Source: Dyella_A ginsengisoli
GTDB lineage: Bacteria; Pseudomonadota; Gammaproteobacteria; Xanthomonadales; Rhodanobacteraceae
DNA length: 64,000 bases
Reading direction: 5' to 3'
Assembly: GCF_044904665.1 (NCBI RefSeq)
Contig: NZ_JADIKM010000002.1
Location: 372,001 to 436,000, forward strand
The notes below the pieces were generated by a model. That model was not told the DNA's origin, did no database searches, and was given only the letters and a program-made list of their open reading frames with translations. Shown piece by piece: positions 51,701 to 59,896 of this stretch (positions are counted from its first letter, which is position 1; each line of letters starts with the position of its first letter). A program made the position numbers and the translations under genes.

Positions 51701-52655
51701 CGCGGCCGGTGGCACCCTCGTCGCGGATCTCGCCGCCGGCGCCGGTGGCCGCACCGGGCCACGGCGCGATGGCGGTGGGGTGGTTGTGCGTCTCCACCTT
51801 GATCGCGTAGTCGACGCGCTCGTCGTGCGCCTGCCACACGCCGTCGGCATCGGCAAAGAAGCGCTTGCCGGCCGAACCCTCGATCACCGCCGCGTTGTCC
51901 TTGTAGGCCGACAGCGTGTGCGCGGGCGAGCGCTGGTGGGTGTGCTTGATCATGCCGAACAGCGTGGCGTCCTGCGCCTCGCCGTCCACCGTCCAGCTGG
52001 CGTTGAACACCTTGTGCCGGCAGTGCTCGGAGTTGGCCTGGGCGAACATGAAGAGCTCGGCGTCGGTCGGGTCGCGGCCGAGCTCGGCATAGCGGTCGGC
52101 CAGATACTCGATCTCGTCCTCGGCCAGCGCCAGGCCCAGCCGGGCATTGGCATCGGCCAGCGCGGCCCGCGCATCGTTGCCAAGCGCCACGTGCACCAGA
52201 TCGCCCGGCGTGCCGGCGAGGAACAGCCCCTGCGCCTGATCCAGATCGGTCAGCACCGACTGGGTCATCGCGTCGCACAGCACGCCCATCACCGCGTCAT
52301 GGTCGGGCGCACCCGCTTCGGGCAGCCCCACGGCCAGCCAGGCCAGCCCGCGCTCCACCCGGCGTACGTCGAAGCCGGCGCCGTGCAGGATGTCGGTGGC
52401 CTTGCTCGACCAAGGCGAGATCGTGCCCAGTCGCGGCACCACCCACAGGCTGGCGTGTTCGGGGGCGGCGTCCTTCGCCTCCAGCACGTCCAGCAGGCGC
52501 TGGCGCGCGGCGCCTTCGGGGGCGCGCTCGGCGTCGAGGAAATAGACGAACCACGCCGCCTGGATGCGCGCACCGCGATGCAGGGCATCGAGGCGGGCGT
52601 TGAGGCGGTCGAGGCGAAACGGCGAAAGGGCGGTTTGCCCGTCGAAAGCGATCAT
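48792..52655 (-). CDS. purL: Phosphoribosylformylglycinamidine synthase
   Basis: A 1287-residue large-type FGAM synthase of purine synthesis, carrying synthetase and glutaminase in one chain. The synthetase half shows HCRHKVFNASW and the KVETHNHPTAIAPWPGAATG signature; the C-terminal class I glutaminase has the nucleophile Cys1131 in GVCNGCQML, GGFSYGDVLGAG before it, and the His/Glu pair in PHPERVFR near the end. Length matches gammaproteobacterial PurL (about 1295). Lies downstream of xerD and dsbC on the same strand, with a hairpin between dsbC and purL. Confidence 0.97.
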   Translation of the reverse strand: MIAFDGQTALSPFRLDRLNARLDALHRGARIQAAWFVYFLDAERAPEGAARQRLLDVLEAKDAAPEHASLWVVPRLGTISPWSSKATDILHGAGFDVRRVERGLAWLAVGLPEAGAPDHDAVMGVLCDAMTQSVLTDLDQAQGLFLAGTPGDLVHVALGNDARAALADANARLGLALAEDEIEYLADRYAELGRDPTDAELFMFAQANSEHCRHKVFNASWTVDGEAQDATLFGMIKHTHQRSPAHTLSAYKDNAAVIEGSAGKRFFADADGVWQAHDERVDYAIKVETHNHPTAIAPWPGAATGAGGEIRDEGATGRGAKPKAGLTGFSVSDLRIPGHPQPWEVERPLPPRMASAFEIMRDGPLGAAAFNNEFGRPCLGGYFRSYEHETGEAGVRRGYDKPIMLAGGLANIRSSDVQKRELKPGHKVIVLGGPAMLIGLGGGAASSVASGASSAELDFASVQRDNAEMERRCQQVIDSCWARGDNNPIVSIHDVGAGGLSNAIPELLNDAGVGGEIDLSTIPCDDPSLSPMQVWSNESQERYVLAIAADDLPEFEAYCVRERCPYAVVGTATEKRQLVLVDPRRELTVIDLPMDVLFGKPPRMHRDARRIKPRIDLVPDLSGIGMDEAVLRVLRLPTVGSKNFLITIGDRTVGGLNHRDPMVGPWQVPVADCAVTITDFDGYTGEAMAMAERAPVALLNSADAARLAVGEAITNLAAAPIDHLGEIRLSANWMAAVNHPGEDAALFDAVKAVGMELCPALDISIPVGKDSLSMQTVWTDNGQRQSTVAPVSLVITGFARVSDVRRTLTPQLKLDRGPSDLWLIDLGGGRDRLGGSALTQVFNRAGGVPPDLEDVKRLKGLFELVQEANRAGLLLAYHDRSDGGVITTLLEMAFAGHCGLEIHLDGWAEATLRALFNEELGAVLQVAEANREAFEALLVKHGLAGMSHRIGRPKEKLGIKLYLGNEAMFKWQWVTLFKAWNETSHAMQRLRDNPLSADAELEWRLDDADPGITPKLTFDLAKDVAAPFIASAAPRPRVAILREQGVNGQVEMAAAFTRAGFEAVDVHMSDLASGRIRLADFRGFAACGGFSYGDVLGAGRGWATSILYNEQLRAQFAAFFADPTKFALGVCNGCQMLSQLKDIIPGAQHWPKFLRNASEQYEARVATLEILDSPSLFFKGMTGSRIPVAVAHGEGRVHFPNVCSPSKAQAAVRFVDNRGKPTENYPLNPNGSPGGLAGFTAADGRVTILMPHPERVFRSVQMSWHPEQWGEDSPWMRMFRNARAWCG

Positions 52656-52710
52656 GCGAGGGGAATGGCGCTGTACGGGAAAACGGCCATTCTACCCGAT
52701 GCTGCACCAC

Positions 52711-52734
52711 GGCATCGGACTCCCCCGATGCCGT
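52711..52734 (-). terminator. Hairpin downstream of dsbC
   Basis: CGGCATCGG (52711-52719) pairs perfectly with CCGATGCCG (52726-52734) around a 6-base loop, 10 bases past the dsbC stop. No T-run follows, so it may be a weak terminator or an mRNA-stabilising hairpin. Confidence 0.45.
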
Positions 52735-52743
52735 ACCGGGCGG

Positions 52744-53511
52744 TCAGCTGCCGCCGAGCGGGTGCTTGCGCAGGTCGTCCAGCACGTCGGCGGCGGTGAC
52801 GTAGCCGCCCAGCTGGCGGCCATCGGGGGTGAAGATCGCAGGCGTGCCGTTCACGCCCAGGCGCTCGCCCAGCTCGTACTGCGCCTTGACCGGGTTGTTG
52901 CAGGTGGCCGCCTTGGGGGCAGTGCCCTGCTTGGCGGCGGTGAAGGCGCTCTTGCGATCGGCGGCGCACCACACCGACACCATCTCGGTATAGGTCGGGG
53001 TGGGACGGCCCGCCGTGGTGGTCACGCCCTCGCGCGGCCAGGCGAGGTATTCGACGGCGATGCCGGCCTTCATGAAGTCGTCGATGTGCTCGTGCAGCTT
53101 GCGGCAGAAACCGCAGTTGACGTCGGTGAACACGGTGAGCGTGGTCTTGGGATGCGCCGGCGCGTAGACGATGCGCTGCGCGGCCGGCACGGTGGCCAGC
53201 TGGGCCTTGCGGAAGCCGGCCCAGGCGTCGTCATTGAGGCTGTGCCGGCTGGCGATGTCCACCAGATCACCGTTCAGCATGTACTTGCCGTCGGCGCTCA
53301 CGTAGACCATCTGGCCGGAGGCGATCACCCGGTAGAAGCCGGGAATCGGCGCGGCGGCGATCGACTCGATGTGCACGCCGGGGCCGAACGAGGCAATCGC
53401 CGCGCGCACGGTCTTCTCGACCGCGGGCGTCACGGCAGTATCGGCGGCCTGCGCGGCCATCGCGCTTGCACCCAGGCAGAACGCCAGCGCCAGCTTCTTC
53501 CACATCGTCAT
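52744..53511 (-). CDS. dsbC: Thiol:disulfide interchange protein DsbC
   Basis: A 255-residue periplasmic disulfide isomerase. Signal peptide MWKKLALAFCLGASAMAAQA, N-terminal dimerisation domain (VHIESIAAAPIPGFYRVIASG), active site CGFC at 133-136 in a thioredoxin fold (VFTDVNCGFCRKLH), a second cysteine pair (WCAADR ... ATCNNP) and the cis-Pro loop GVNGTPAIF. CGFC differs from the E. coli CGYC. It repairs wrong disulfides in exported proteins. Start at ATG 53511 or ATG 53505; both have the GAGG site upstream. It follows xerD, a common order in Xanthomonadales. Confidence 0.93.
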   Translation of the reverse strand: MTMWKKLALAFCLGASAMAAQAADTAVTPAVEKTVRAAIASFGPGVHIESIAAAPIPGFYRVIASGQMVYVSADGKYMLNGDLVDIASRHSLNDDAWAGFRKAQLATVPAAQRIVYAPAHPKTTLTVFTDVNCGFCRKLHEHIDDFMKAGIAVEYLAWPREGVTTTAGRPTPTYTEMVSVWCAADRKSAFTAAKQGTAPKAATCNNPVKAQYELGERLGVNGTPAIFTPDGRQLGGYVTAADVLDDLRKHPLGGS

Positions 53512-53633
53512 CGACCTCGTGCATGCGCGGCACGGACAGCGCCGCAGAACGCCGGATTCTCGCACAGGCACCTGAACCCGATCGGCGACGGCGCGCGCAC
53601 TATGCCGACGCGACATCGCGCCGCAGCGCCGCC

Positions 53634-54548
53634 TCAGCCGCGCGGATGGTGCTGCGCGTGCAGCCGCTTGAGGCCCTCCTTCGCCACCAGCGTGTAGATC
53701 TGCGTGGTGCTCAGCGCGCTGTGGCCCAGCAGCATCTGCAACGCGCGCAGGTCGGCGCCGTGGTTGAGCAGGTGGGTGGCGAAGGAGTGCCTGAGCACGT
53801 GCGGCGAGATGCGCTTGGGCGTGATGCCCACCTTGATCGCGTAGCGCTTCACCAGCGTCCAGAACATCTGCCGGGTCATGCCCTCGCCGCGCTGGCTGAG
53901 AAACAGCGCCGCCGGCTGGCGACCACGCGCCAGCGCCGGGCGCGCCGTCTTCAGATACGCCTCGATGCGCTCCAGCGCCAGCTCGCCCACCGGCACCAGG
54001 CGGTCCTTGCCGCCCTTGCCGGTGACGCGCAGCACGCCCTGGCGCAGGTTCAGGCCCGACAGCGGCAGCTCGACCAGCTCGGACACGCGCAGGCCCGAGG
54101 CGTACATCAGCTCCAGCATGGCGCGGTCGCGCAGGCCCAGCGTGGTGGTCACGTCCGGCGCGTCGAGCAGCGACTCGATCTCGCGCTCGGCCAGCGCCTT
54201 GGGCAGGCTGCGCGGCATCTTCGGCCGCTCGATCAGGCGGGTGGGATCGTCGAAATCCGCCGAGTTGCGGGCGAGGAATCCGTAGTAGCGGCGAAACGAG
54301 GACTGCCGCCGCGCCAGCGAGCGCACCGCCACCGGGGCGGCGCCGTGATAGGCCGACAGATCCTCGCGGCGCGCGTTTTCCAGCGTGCGCCCGCGCGTCG
54401 ACAACCAGCGTGCGAGACCCTCCAGATCTCGGCGATACGCCTCCAGCGTGCGGTCGGACAAACCGTCCTCCGACCACACCCGTTCGATGAAGGCGGCGAT
54501 GCTGCGCTGGTCGGCTTGGGCGATACTGGCGGGGTTTTCCTCTTTCAT
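53634..54548 (-). CDS. xerD: Tyrosine recombinase XerD
   Basis: A 304-residue site-specific recombinase that resolves chromosome dimers at dif together with XerC. The complete catalytic set is visible: R154 (ASGLRVSEL), K178 (TGKGGKDRL), H250 and R253 (SPHVLRHSFATH), H276 (LLGHSALS) and nucleophile Y285 (TTQIYT). The end HAQHHPRG is diagnostic for XerD. The usual YTHVAxERL is replaced by YTLVAKEGL, a small deviation just after the nucleophile. Start uncertain: ATG 54548 or 54557. Divergent from the RDD gene. Confidence 0.93.
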   Translation of the reverse strand: MKEENPASIAQADQRSIAAFIERVWSEDGLSDRTLEAYRRDLEGLARWLSTRGRTLENARREDLSAYHGAAPVAVRSLARRQSSFRRYYGFLARNSADFDDPTRLIERPKMPRSLPKALAEREIESLLDAPDVTTTLGLRDRAMLELMYASGLRVSELVELPLSGLNLRQGVLRVTGKGGKDRLVPVGELALERIEAYLKTARPALARGRQPAALFLSQRGEGMTRQMFWTLVKRYAIKVGITPKRISPHVLRHSFATHLLNHGADLRALQMLLGHSALSTTQIYTLVAKEGLKRLHAQHHPRG

Positions 54549-54592
54549 GCGCGCCATGCTGGGCACGGCGCGCGCGCGACGCAAGCGAAGCC

Positions 54593-55090
54593 ATGACCGA
54601 CGCCACCACCTCCCTGCCCTGCCCACTGTGGCGTCGCCTGCTCGCGCTGATCTACGACCTGCTCGCGGTGGTGGCGATCGTGATGGTGGTGGGCCTGTTG
54701 TGCCAGCTCGCCACCGGCGGGCAGCTGATCAGTACCGGCGCGCAGACGACGATCGCCTGGTGGTACCGACCGCTGCAGGCGGTAGTGGTATCGGCGTATT
54801 TCGCGGGCTCGTGGCTGCGCGGCGGCCAGACGCTGGGCATGCGTCCGTGGCACCTGCGCGTGACCGCGCGCGACGGCACGCGGCCCACGCTGCGGCAGGC
54901 GTTGATCCGCGTGGTCGTGGCCAGCGCGCCGCTGGCGCTGCTCGCGCTGGCGCCGTTGCTGGGCCTGCGCGGCGCGCTGTGGGCGGCGTTGATCGCCTGG
55001 GCGGCGTGGTTTGCCGTGGCCCTGTTCGATCCGCGCCGACGTGCACTGCACGACCTGGCCGCCGGTACCGAGGTCCGCCGCCTCGGCTGA
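54593..55090 (+). CDS. RDD-family membrane protein
   Basis: A 165-residue protein with an RDD-like domain. LWRRLLALIYDLLAVVAIV provides the R...D of the family name in the first membrane segment, and the ARDGTRPT and LFDPRRRALHDLAAGT blocks close the domain. Three to four membrane segments are visible. Function is unknown; some members mediate sodium/proton exchange. Its start is 45 bases from the divergent xerD start. Confidence 0.87.
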   Translation: MTDATTSLPCPLWRRLLALIYDLLAVVAIVMVVGLLCQLATGGQLISTGAQTTIAWWYRPLQAVVVSAYFAGSWLRGGQTLGMRPWHLRVTARDGTRPTLRQALIRVVVASAPLALLALAPLLGLRGALWAALIAWAAWFAVALFDPRRRALHDLAAGTEVRRLG

Positions 55091-55134
55091 CCCGTTCACA
55101 GACATCCCTTGCGTTCGCCGGCACACTGCCGTGC

Positions 55135-55896
55135 ATGACCGACACCCACGCCCCGACCCGCAGCGAAGCGGAAGTGCTGCACACCAATCGACGCTTCTAC
55201 GAGGCGCTGTGGTCGGACGCGCGGCTGATCGCACCGGAGCGCTTCAACACCTGGCCGCTGTTCGGTGCGCTGGCGCGTGATGCGCAACGCCGGCTGGAAG
55301 TGGCGCCGGGCCTGCGCCCGCGCCTGCCGCTGACGGACACCTGTTTCGTCGACATGAGCCACGCCGCCCTGCGCGGCCTGCGCCGCCAGGGCGCGCGCAC
55401 CACCCACGCAATGATCGGCGCGCTGCCGTTTCCCGATGCGCGGTTCGACCTGGTGTGCGCGCTGGACATCCTCGAACACGTGGTGGACGACCTGGGTGCG
55501 CTAGCCGAATTGGCCCGCGTGGCCACCGCCGACGCCACGCTGCTGCTCTCGGTGCCGCTGGACCCGGCGGCCTGGACCGCGTTCGACGACTTTGTCGGCC
55601 ACTACCGCCGCTACGAGCCGGCGCAGATTGCCGCGATGCTGGCCGCGTACGGCTGGCGCATCGAGCGCAGCGCGGTCTACGGCATGAAACCCGAATCTTC
55701 GCGCCTGCTCGACCTGGGCCAGTGGTTCCTCACCCACCAGCGCGAGCGAGCGATGTGGTGGTACAACCGGGTGTTCATGCCGCTGGGGCTGCGCTTCCAG
55801 AAGCCGCTGGCCTGGCGCGACGGCCTGGGCGACACCGCTGGCGTGGACGAACTGCTGCTGGTGTGTCGGCGCGGCCCGGCGCCGCCTTCACCCTGA
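55135..55896 (+). CDS. SAM-dependent methyltransferase
   Basis: A 253-residue class I methyltransferase. Motif I-like LEVAPGLRPRLPL is followed by FVDMSHAALRGLRRQGARTT, the acidic motif II region, then FDLVCALDILEHVVDD (motif IV), the typical Methyltransf_11 pattern. The SAM glycine loop reads VAPGLRP rather than the usual VGxGxG. The C-terminal part has YGMKPESSRLLDLGQWFL. Substrate unknown. 44 bases after the RDD gene, same strand. Confidence 0.82.
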   Translation: MTDTHAPTRSEAEVLHTNRRFYEALWSDARLIAPERFNTWPLFGALARDAQRRLEVAPGLRPRLPLTDTCFVDMSHAALRGLRRQGARTTHAMIGALPFPDARFDLVCALDILEHVVDDLGALAELARVATADATLLLSVPLDPAAWTAFDDFVGHYRRYEPAQIAAMLAAYGWRIERSAVYGMKPESSRLLDLGQWFLTHQRERAMWWYNRVFMPLGLRFQKPLAWRDGLGDTAGVDELLLVCRRGPAPPSP

Positions 55897-55981
55897 GCTG
55901 CCGCAGGCACTTGCGGCACCGCAACACAAATTCGACCGACTGGTTCTAGAATCAGGCCTTTACGATTCCCCGGTCATCCCC

Positions 55982-57235
55982 ATGCTTTATCAGATCCACG
56001 AGTGGCAGCGCGCCTTCCTCGGTCCGCTCAGCCATTTCGCCGAAGCCGGCGCCAAGATGCTCAACGACCCCGCCAGCCCGCTGGCGCAGTGGCCGGGCGT
56101 GGAGCGCTGGGCCGCCGGCTACGAGCTGATGCACCGGCTGGGCAAGGATTACGAGAAGCCCGAGTTCAACCTGCACCAGGCGGTGGCGCACGACCACGAG
56201 ATCGCCATCGTCGAGCGCGTGGCGCTGTCCAGGCCGTTCTGCCAGCTCAAGCGCTTCAAGCGCTTCAGCGACGACCCGGACACCATCGAGAAGATGAAGA
56301 ACGACCCGGTGGTGCTGGTGGTGGCGCCGCTGTCCGGCCACCACTCCACGCTGCTGCGCGACACCGTGCGCACCCTGCTGCGCGACCACAAGGTGTACAT
56401 CACCGATTGGGTCGACGCGCGCATGGTGCCGGTGGACCAGGGCACGTTCGGGCTGGATGACTACGTCGCCTACGTGCAGGAGTTCATCCGCCACATCGGT
56501 GCCGAATCGCTGCACGTGATCTCGGTGTGCCAGCCGACCGTGCCGGTGCTCGCCGCGATCTCGCTGATGGCCTCGCGCGGCGAGACCACGCCGCGCAGCA
56601 TGACCATGATGGGCGGCCCGATCGACCCGCGCCGCAGCCCCACCAGCGTCAACAACCTGGCTACGCGCCAGCCGCTGTCGTGGTTCAAGGGCAACGTGAT
56701 CCACACCGTGCCGAGCAACTACCCGGGCGCGGGCCGCGAGGTGTATCCGGGCTTCCTGCAGCACGCAGGCTTCATCGCCATGAACCCCAGTCGCCACCTC
56801 AACTCGCACTGGGATTTCTACCAGGACCTGGTGCGCGGCGACCTCGACGACGCCGAGTCGCACCGCAAGTTCTACGACGAATACAACGCCGTGCTCGACA
56901 TGCCCGCGCAGTTCTACCTCGACACCATCGCCAAGGTGTTCCAGCAGTTCCTGCTGCCGCGCGGCGTGTGGGACGTGGCGGGCGAGCGCGTCGATCCGTC
57001 GGCGATCAAGCGCACTGCCCTGCTCACCGTGGAAGGCGAGCTGGACGACATCTCCGGCTTGGGCCAGACCGAGGCCGCGCACGACCTGTGCACCGGCATC
57101 CCGGCCAAGGCGCGCGCGCATCGGGTGATCGAGGGCGCGGGCCACTACGGCATCTTCAGCGGCCGGCGCTGGCGCGAGACGGTCTACCCGCAGGTGCGCG
57201 ACTTCATTCGCCAGTTCGACCAGCGCAAGGCGTGA
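55982..57235 (+). CDS. phaZ: Intracellular polyhydroxyalkanoate depolymerase
   Basis: A 417-residue intracellular PHB depolymerase (PhaZ1 type), which mobilises storage polyester. The nucleophile is a cysteine, C183 in VISVCQPTVPVL, at the position of Cys183 in the Ralstonia enzyme. The acidic residue is likely in EGELDDISGLGQ and the histidine in GAGHYGIFSG. The first half (about 1-110) and LYQIHEWQRAFLGPL start match the PHB_depo_C family layout. No phaC, phaP or phaR is visible nearby, so granule genes must lie elsewhere. A TAGAAT hexamer at 55947-55952 could be a minus-10. Confidence 0.9.
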   Translation: MLYQIHEWQRAFLGPLSHFAEAGAKMLNDPASPLAQWPGVERWAAGYELMHRLGKDYEKPEFNLHQAVAHDHEIAIVERVALSRPFCQLKRFKRFSDDPDTIEKMKNDPVVLVVAPLSGHHSTLLRDTVRTLLRDHKVYITDWVDARMVPVDQGTFGLDDYVAYVQEFIRHIGAESLHVISVCQPTVPVLAAISLMASRGETTPRSMTMMGGPIDPRRSPTSVNNLATRQPLSWFKGNVIHTVPSNYPGAGREVYPGFLQHAGFIAMNPSRHLNSHWDFYQDLVRGDLDDAESHRKFYDEYNAVLDMPAQFYLDTIAKVFQQFLLPRGVWDVAGERVDPSAIKRTALLTVEGELDDISGLGQTEAAHDLCTGIPAKARAHRVIEGAGHYGIFSGRRWRETVYPQVRDFIRQFDQRKA

Positions 57236-57269
57236 TGCCGCGTCGTACGCATGCCATGACGCGACGCGC

Positions 57270-58193
57270 ATGAGCACGCCGGATTACCAGCGCATCCTCG
57301 ACGAGATCCGCGCGGAGCTGCGCCCGCTGCTGGCGCAGGGCGAGGTGGCCAACTACATCCCGCGCCTCGCCAGCGTGCCGCGCGGGAAGTTCGGCATGGC
57401 GGTGGTCACGCTGGACGGCCAGCTGTACCGCACCGGCGACGCCGATGAGCCGTTCTCGATCCAGAGCATCTCCAAGGTCTACACGCTCACCCTCGCCCTG
57501 CAGGCGGTCGGCGAGCGGCTGTGGGAGCGGGTGGGCCGCGAGCCGTCCGGCAGCGCGTTCAACTCGCTGGTACAGCTGGAAGTCGAACACGGCGTGCCGC
57601 GCAATCCCTTCATCAACGCCGGCGCACTGGTGGTGGCCGACGTGGTGCTGGGCAGCCACGCCGACGCGCGTGCCGACCTGCTGGCCACGGTGCGGGGCTG
57701 CGCCGCCAATCCCGACCTGCGCGACGACCCCGAGGTGGCCGCGTCGGAGCAGGCGCACGGCTACCGCAACGCGGCGCTGGCCAACTTCATCCGCAGCTTC
57801 GACAACCTCGCCCAGCCGATCGACGCGGTGCTGGATTTCTACTTCTACCAGTGCTCGCTGGCGATGAGCTGCGTGGATCTCGCCCGCGGCTTCCTGTTCC
57901 TGGCCAACCAGGGCCGCTGCCCGTGGTCGGGCAAGGCGCTGCTGTCGCCGGACCTGGCCAAACGGATCAACGCGCTGATGCTCACCTGCGGCACCTACGA
58001 CGCCGCCGGCGACTTCGCCTACCACGTGGGCATGCCGGCCAAGAGCGGCGTCGGCGGCGGCATCGTGGCGGTGATCCCCGGCAAGCTGGCGATCGCGGTG
58101 TGGTCGCCGGCGCTCAACGCCAAGGGCAACTCGCTGGCCGGCAGCCTGGCGCTGGAGCGCTTCACCAGCAAGACCGGGCTGTCGATCTTCTGA
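57270..58193 (+). CDS. glsA: Glutaminase A
   Basis: A 307-residue serine-dependent beta-lactamase-like glutaminase that hydrolyses glutamine to glutamate and ammonia. The catalytic S66-x-x-K69 pair lies in FSIQSISKVYTL. The blocks EPSGSAFNSLVQLE and GVPRNPFINAGAL, and the C-terminal KSGVGGGIVAVIPGKL are intact. Length matches E. coli GlsA2 (308). It starts 34 bases after phaZ on the same strand. Confidence 0.95.
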   Translation: MSTPDYQRILDEIRAELRPLLAQGEVANYIPRLASVPRGKFGMAVVTLDGQLYRTGDADEPFSIQSISKVYTLTLALQAVGERLWERVGREPSGSAFNSLVQLEVEHGVPRNPFINAGALVVADVVLGSHADARADLLATVRGCAANPDLRDDPEVAASEQAHGYRNAALANFIRSFDNLAQPIDAVLDFYFYQCSLAMSCVDLARGFLFLANQGRCPWSGKALLSPDLAKRINALMLTCGTYDAAGDFAYHVGMPAKSGVGGGIVAVIPGKLAIAVWSPALNAKGNSLAGSLALERFTSKTGLSIF

Positions 58194-58219
58194 TCGCGCT
58201 GCGTGATTGACCCCGGCGC

Positions 58220-59254
58220 TCAGCCGCGCGCGAAGAACGCCTCGAACGCCGCCACCGTGCGCGCCACGCCCTCGTCGTCCACATCCAGGTGGGTCACCAG
58301 GCGCAGCGTGGGGGTGTAGCCGATGCCGATGCGGATCTCTCGCGCGCGCAGATGGACGTCCAGATCGCGCAGTCGCTCCACCGGCACGTCGACGTAGACC
58401 ATGTTGGTGTGCTGGCCGAGCAGCTTCACGTTCGGGATTGCCGCCAGCCCCTCGGCCAGACGCGCGGCGCGGGCGTGATCGTCGGCAAGGCGCTCGACGT
58501 GATGATCCAGCGCGTACGTGCAGGCCGCGGCGAGCAGGCCGGCCTGGCGCCAGCCGCCGCCGGCCACCTTGCGCCAGCGCCGCGCCTTGTCGATCAGTGC
58601 GGCCGAGCCGACCAGCACCGAACCCACCGGCGCGCCGAGGCCCTTGGACAGGCACACCGACACGCTGTCGAAATGCCGGGTGATCTCGCGCGCCGGCACC
58701 TTGCAGGCGACCGCCGCGTTGAACAGCCGCGCGCCGTCCAGGTGCAGGCCAAGGCCGCGCTCGCGGGTGAACACGCGCGCCGCAGCGAGATAGTCCAGCG
58801 GCAGCGCGCGACCCCACCAGGTGTTTTCCAGCGCGAGGATCTTGCTGCGCGGGAAGTGCGGGTCGATCGGCTTGATGGCGGCGGCCACCCTGTCCAGCGG
58901 CAGCGTGCCGTCGGCGTCCTGCGCAATCGGCTGCGGCTGGATCGAACCGAGCACGGCGGCGCCGCCACCTTCCCAGCGATAGGTGTGCGCGTCGGCGCCC
59001 ACGATGTACTCGTCGCCGCGCTCGCAGTGCGCCATCAGGCCGATCAGGTTGGACTGGGTGCCGGTGGGCACGAACAGGCCGGCCTCGAAACCCAGATCGT
59101 CGGCGAGCCGCTGCTGCAGCGCGTTGACCGTCGGGTCCTCGCCGTAGACATCGTCGCCCACCGCCGCCTCGACCATCGCCGCGCGCATCGCCGCGGTCGG
59201 TCGGGTCACTGTGTCACTGCGCAGATCCACCCATGCCACTGACGCACTCCTCAT
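58220..59254 (-). CDS. Low-specificity L-threonine aldolase
   Basis: A 344-residue PLP-dependent fold-type I enzyme that cleaves L-threonine or L-allo-threonine to glycine and acetaldehyde. It opens with WVDLRSDTVTRPTAAMR and has DDVYGEDPTVNALQ, GLHLDGARLFNA and the PLP-lysine block SVCLSKGLGAPVGSV. All match the LtaE family. It is convergent with glsA and lies 61 bases downstream of psiE on the same strand. The ATG at 59254 aligns with the family. Confidence 0.93.
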   Translation of the reverse strand: MRSASVAWVDLRSDTVTRPTAAMRAAMVEAAVGDDVYGEDPTVNALQQRLADDLGFEAGLFVPTGTQSNLIGLMAHCERGDEYIVGADAHTYRWEGGGAAVLGSIQPQPIAQDADGTLPLDRVAAAIKPIDPHFPRSKILALENTWWGRALPLDYLAAARVFTRERGLGLHLDGARLFNAAVACKVPAREITRHFDSVSVCLSKGLGAPVGSVLVGSAALIDKARRWRKVAGGGWRQAGLLAAACTYALDHHVERLADDHARAARLAEGLAAIPNVKLLGQHTNMVYVDVPVERLRDLDVHLRAREIRIGIGYTPTLRLVTHLDVDDEGVARTVAAFEAFFARG

Positions 59255-59315
59255 GCCGAAAAGGGAGCGCGCAGCATGACCGCCGCGCTGCGGCCGGACA
59301 AGCCGGCCGGCACGC

Positions 59316-59717
59316 TCAGCTGAGGTGGCGCGAATCGATCGCGTCGCGGTACGGCAGCTTCAGGTGACCGTAGCGCACCACCACCACGGCCACCGCCAGC
59401 AGCAGGATCGCCACCGCCGTGCCGAGCAGGTCGAGTGCGGGCAGCTGCTGGTCCACCAGCATGTGCCGCGCCAGCGCCACCATCGCGATGTACAGCGGCA
59501 TGCGCACGGGCAGCTTGCCGGCCGTCCAGTACACCTCGACCATCGAGACCAGCTCCAGGTACATGAAGAGCAGCAGCAGGTCGCTGACGCCGGCGTGGCC
59601 TGCCACGACCATCTGCCGCACCTCGCTGAATCCGGCGAACAGCGTCGCCAGCAGGATCGCCAGCAGGCCGATCTTTTCGATGAAGGAAAACGAGCGACCG
59701 ATCAACGGCGTCTGCAT
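59316..59717 (-). CDS. PsiE-family membrane protein
   Basis: A 133-residue protein with four membrane segments matching the phosphate-starvation-inducible PsiE family: IEKIGLLAILLATLFAGF, DLLLLFMYLELVSMVEVY with the conserved YLE/V element, PLYIAMVALARHMLVD and LLGTAVAILLLAVAVVVVR. Function is unknown. It is divergent from the CDF transporter gene; no Pho box was recognised in the 179-base gap between them. Confidence 0.87.
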   Translation of the reverse strand: MQTPLIGRSFSFIEKIGLLAILLATLFAGFSEVRQMVVAGHAGVSDLLLLFMYLELVSMVEVYWTAGKLPVRMPLYIAMVALARHMLVDQQLPALDLLGTAVAILLLAVAVVVVRYGHLKLPYRDAIDSRHLS

Positions 59718-59896
59718 GGCATGTCCTCGGCATCGGGGCGCGCGACGAGTTGCCGCGCCCGGCCATCATGGTCACGGCCGGCGACGCGCCGCAAGCCGCC
59801 CGCGTTGCGCCGGATCGACGCACGCGAGATGCGCGGCGTCCACGGGCCGTCGACGCCGCGGCCAGCATGGTGGCCTTTTTGTCACGAGGATCGCCC

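Noticed and set aside
48744..52799. Plus-strand frame of over 1300 codons opposite purL
   Set aside because: A mirror of purL codon bias; no domain, no start site, and it continues through the purL boundary.
59718..59896. Gap between psiE and the CDF gene examined for a Pho box or metal-responsive operator
   Set aside because: No convincing direct CTGTCAT repeats or metal-operator dyad were seen.
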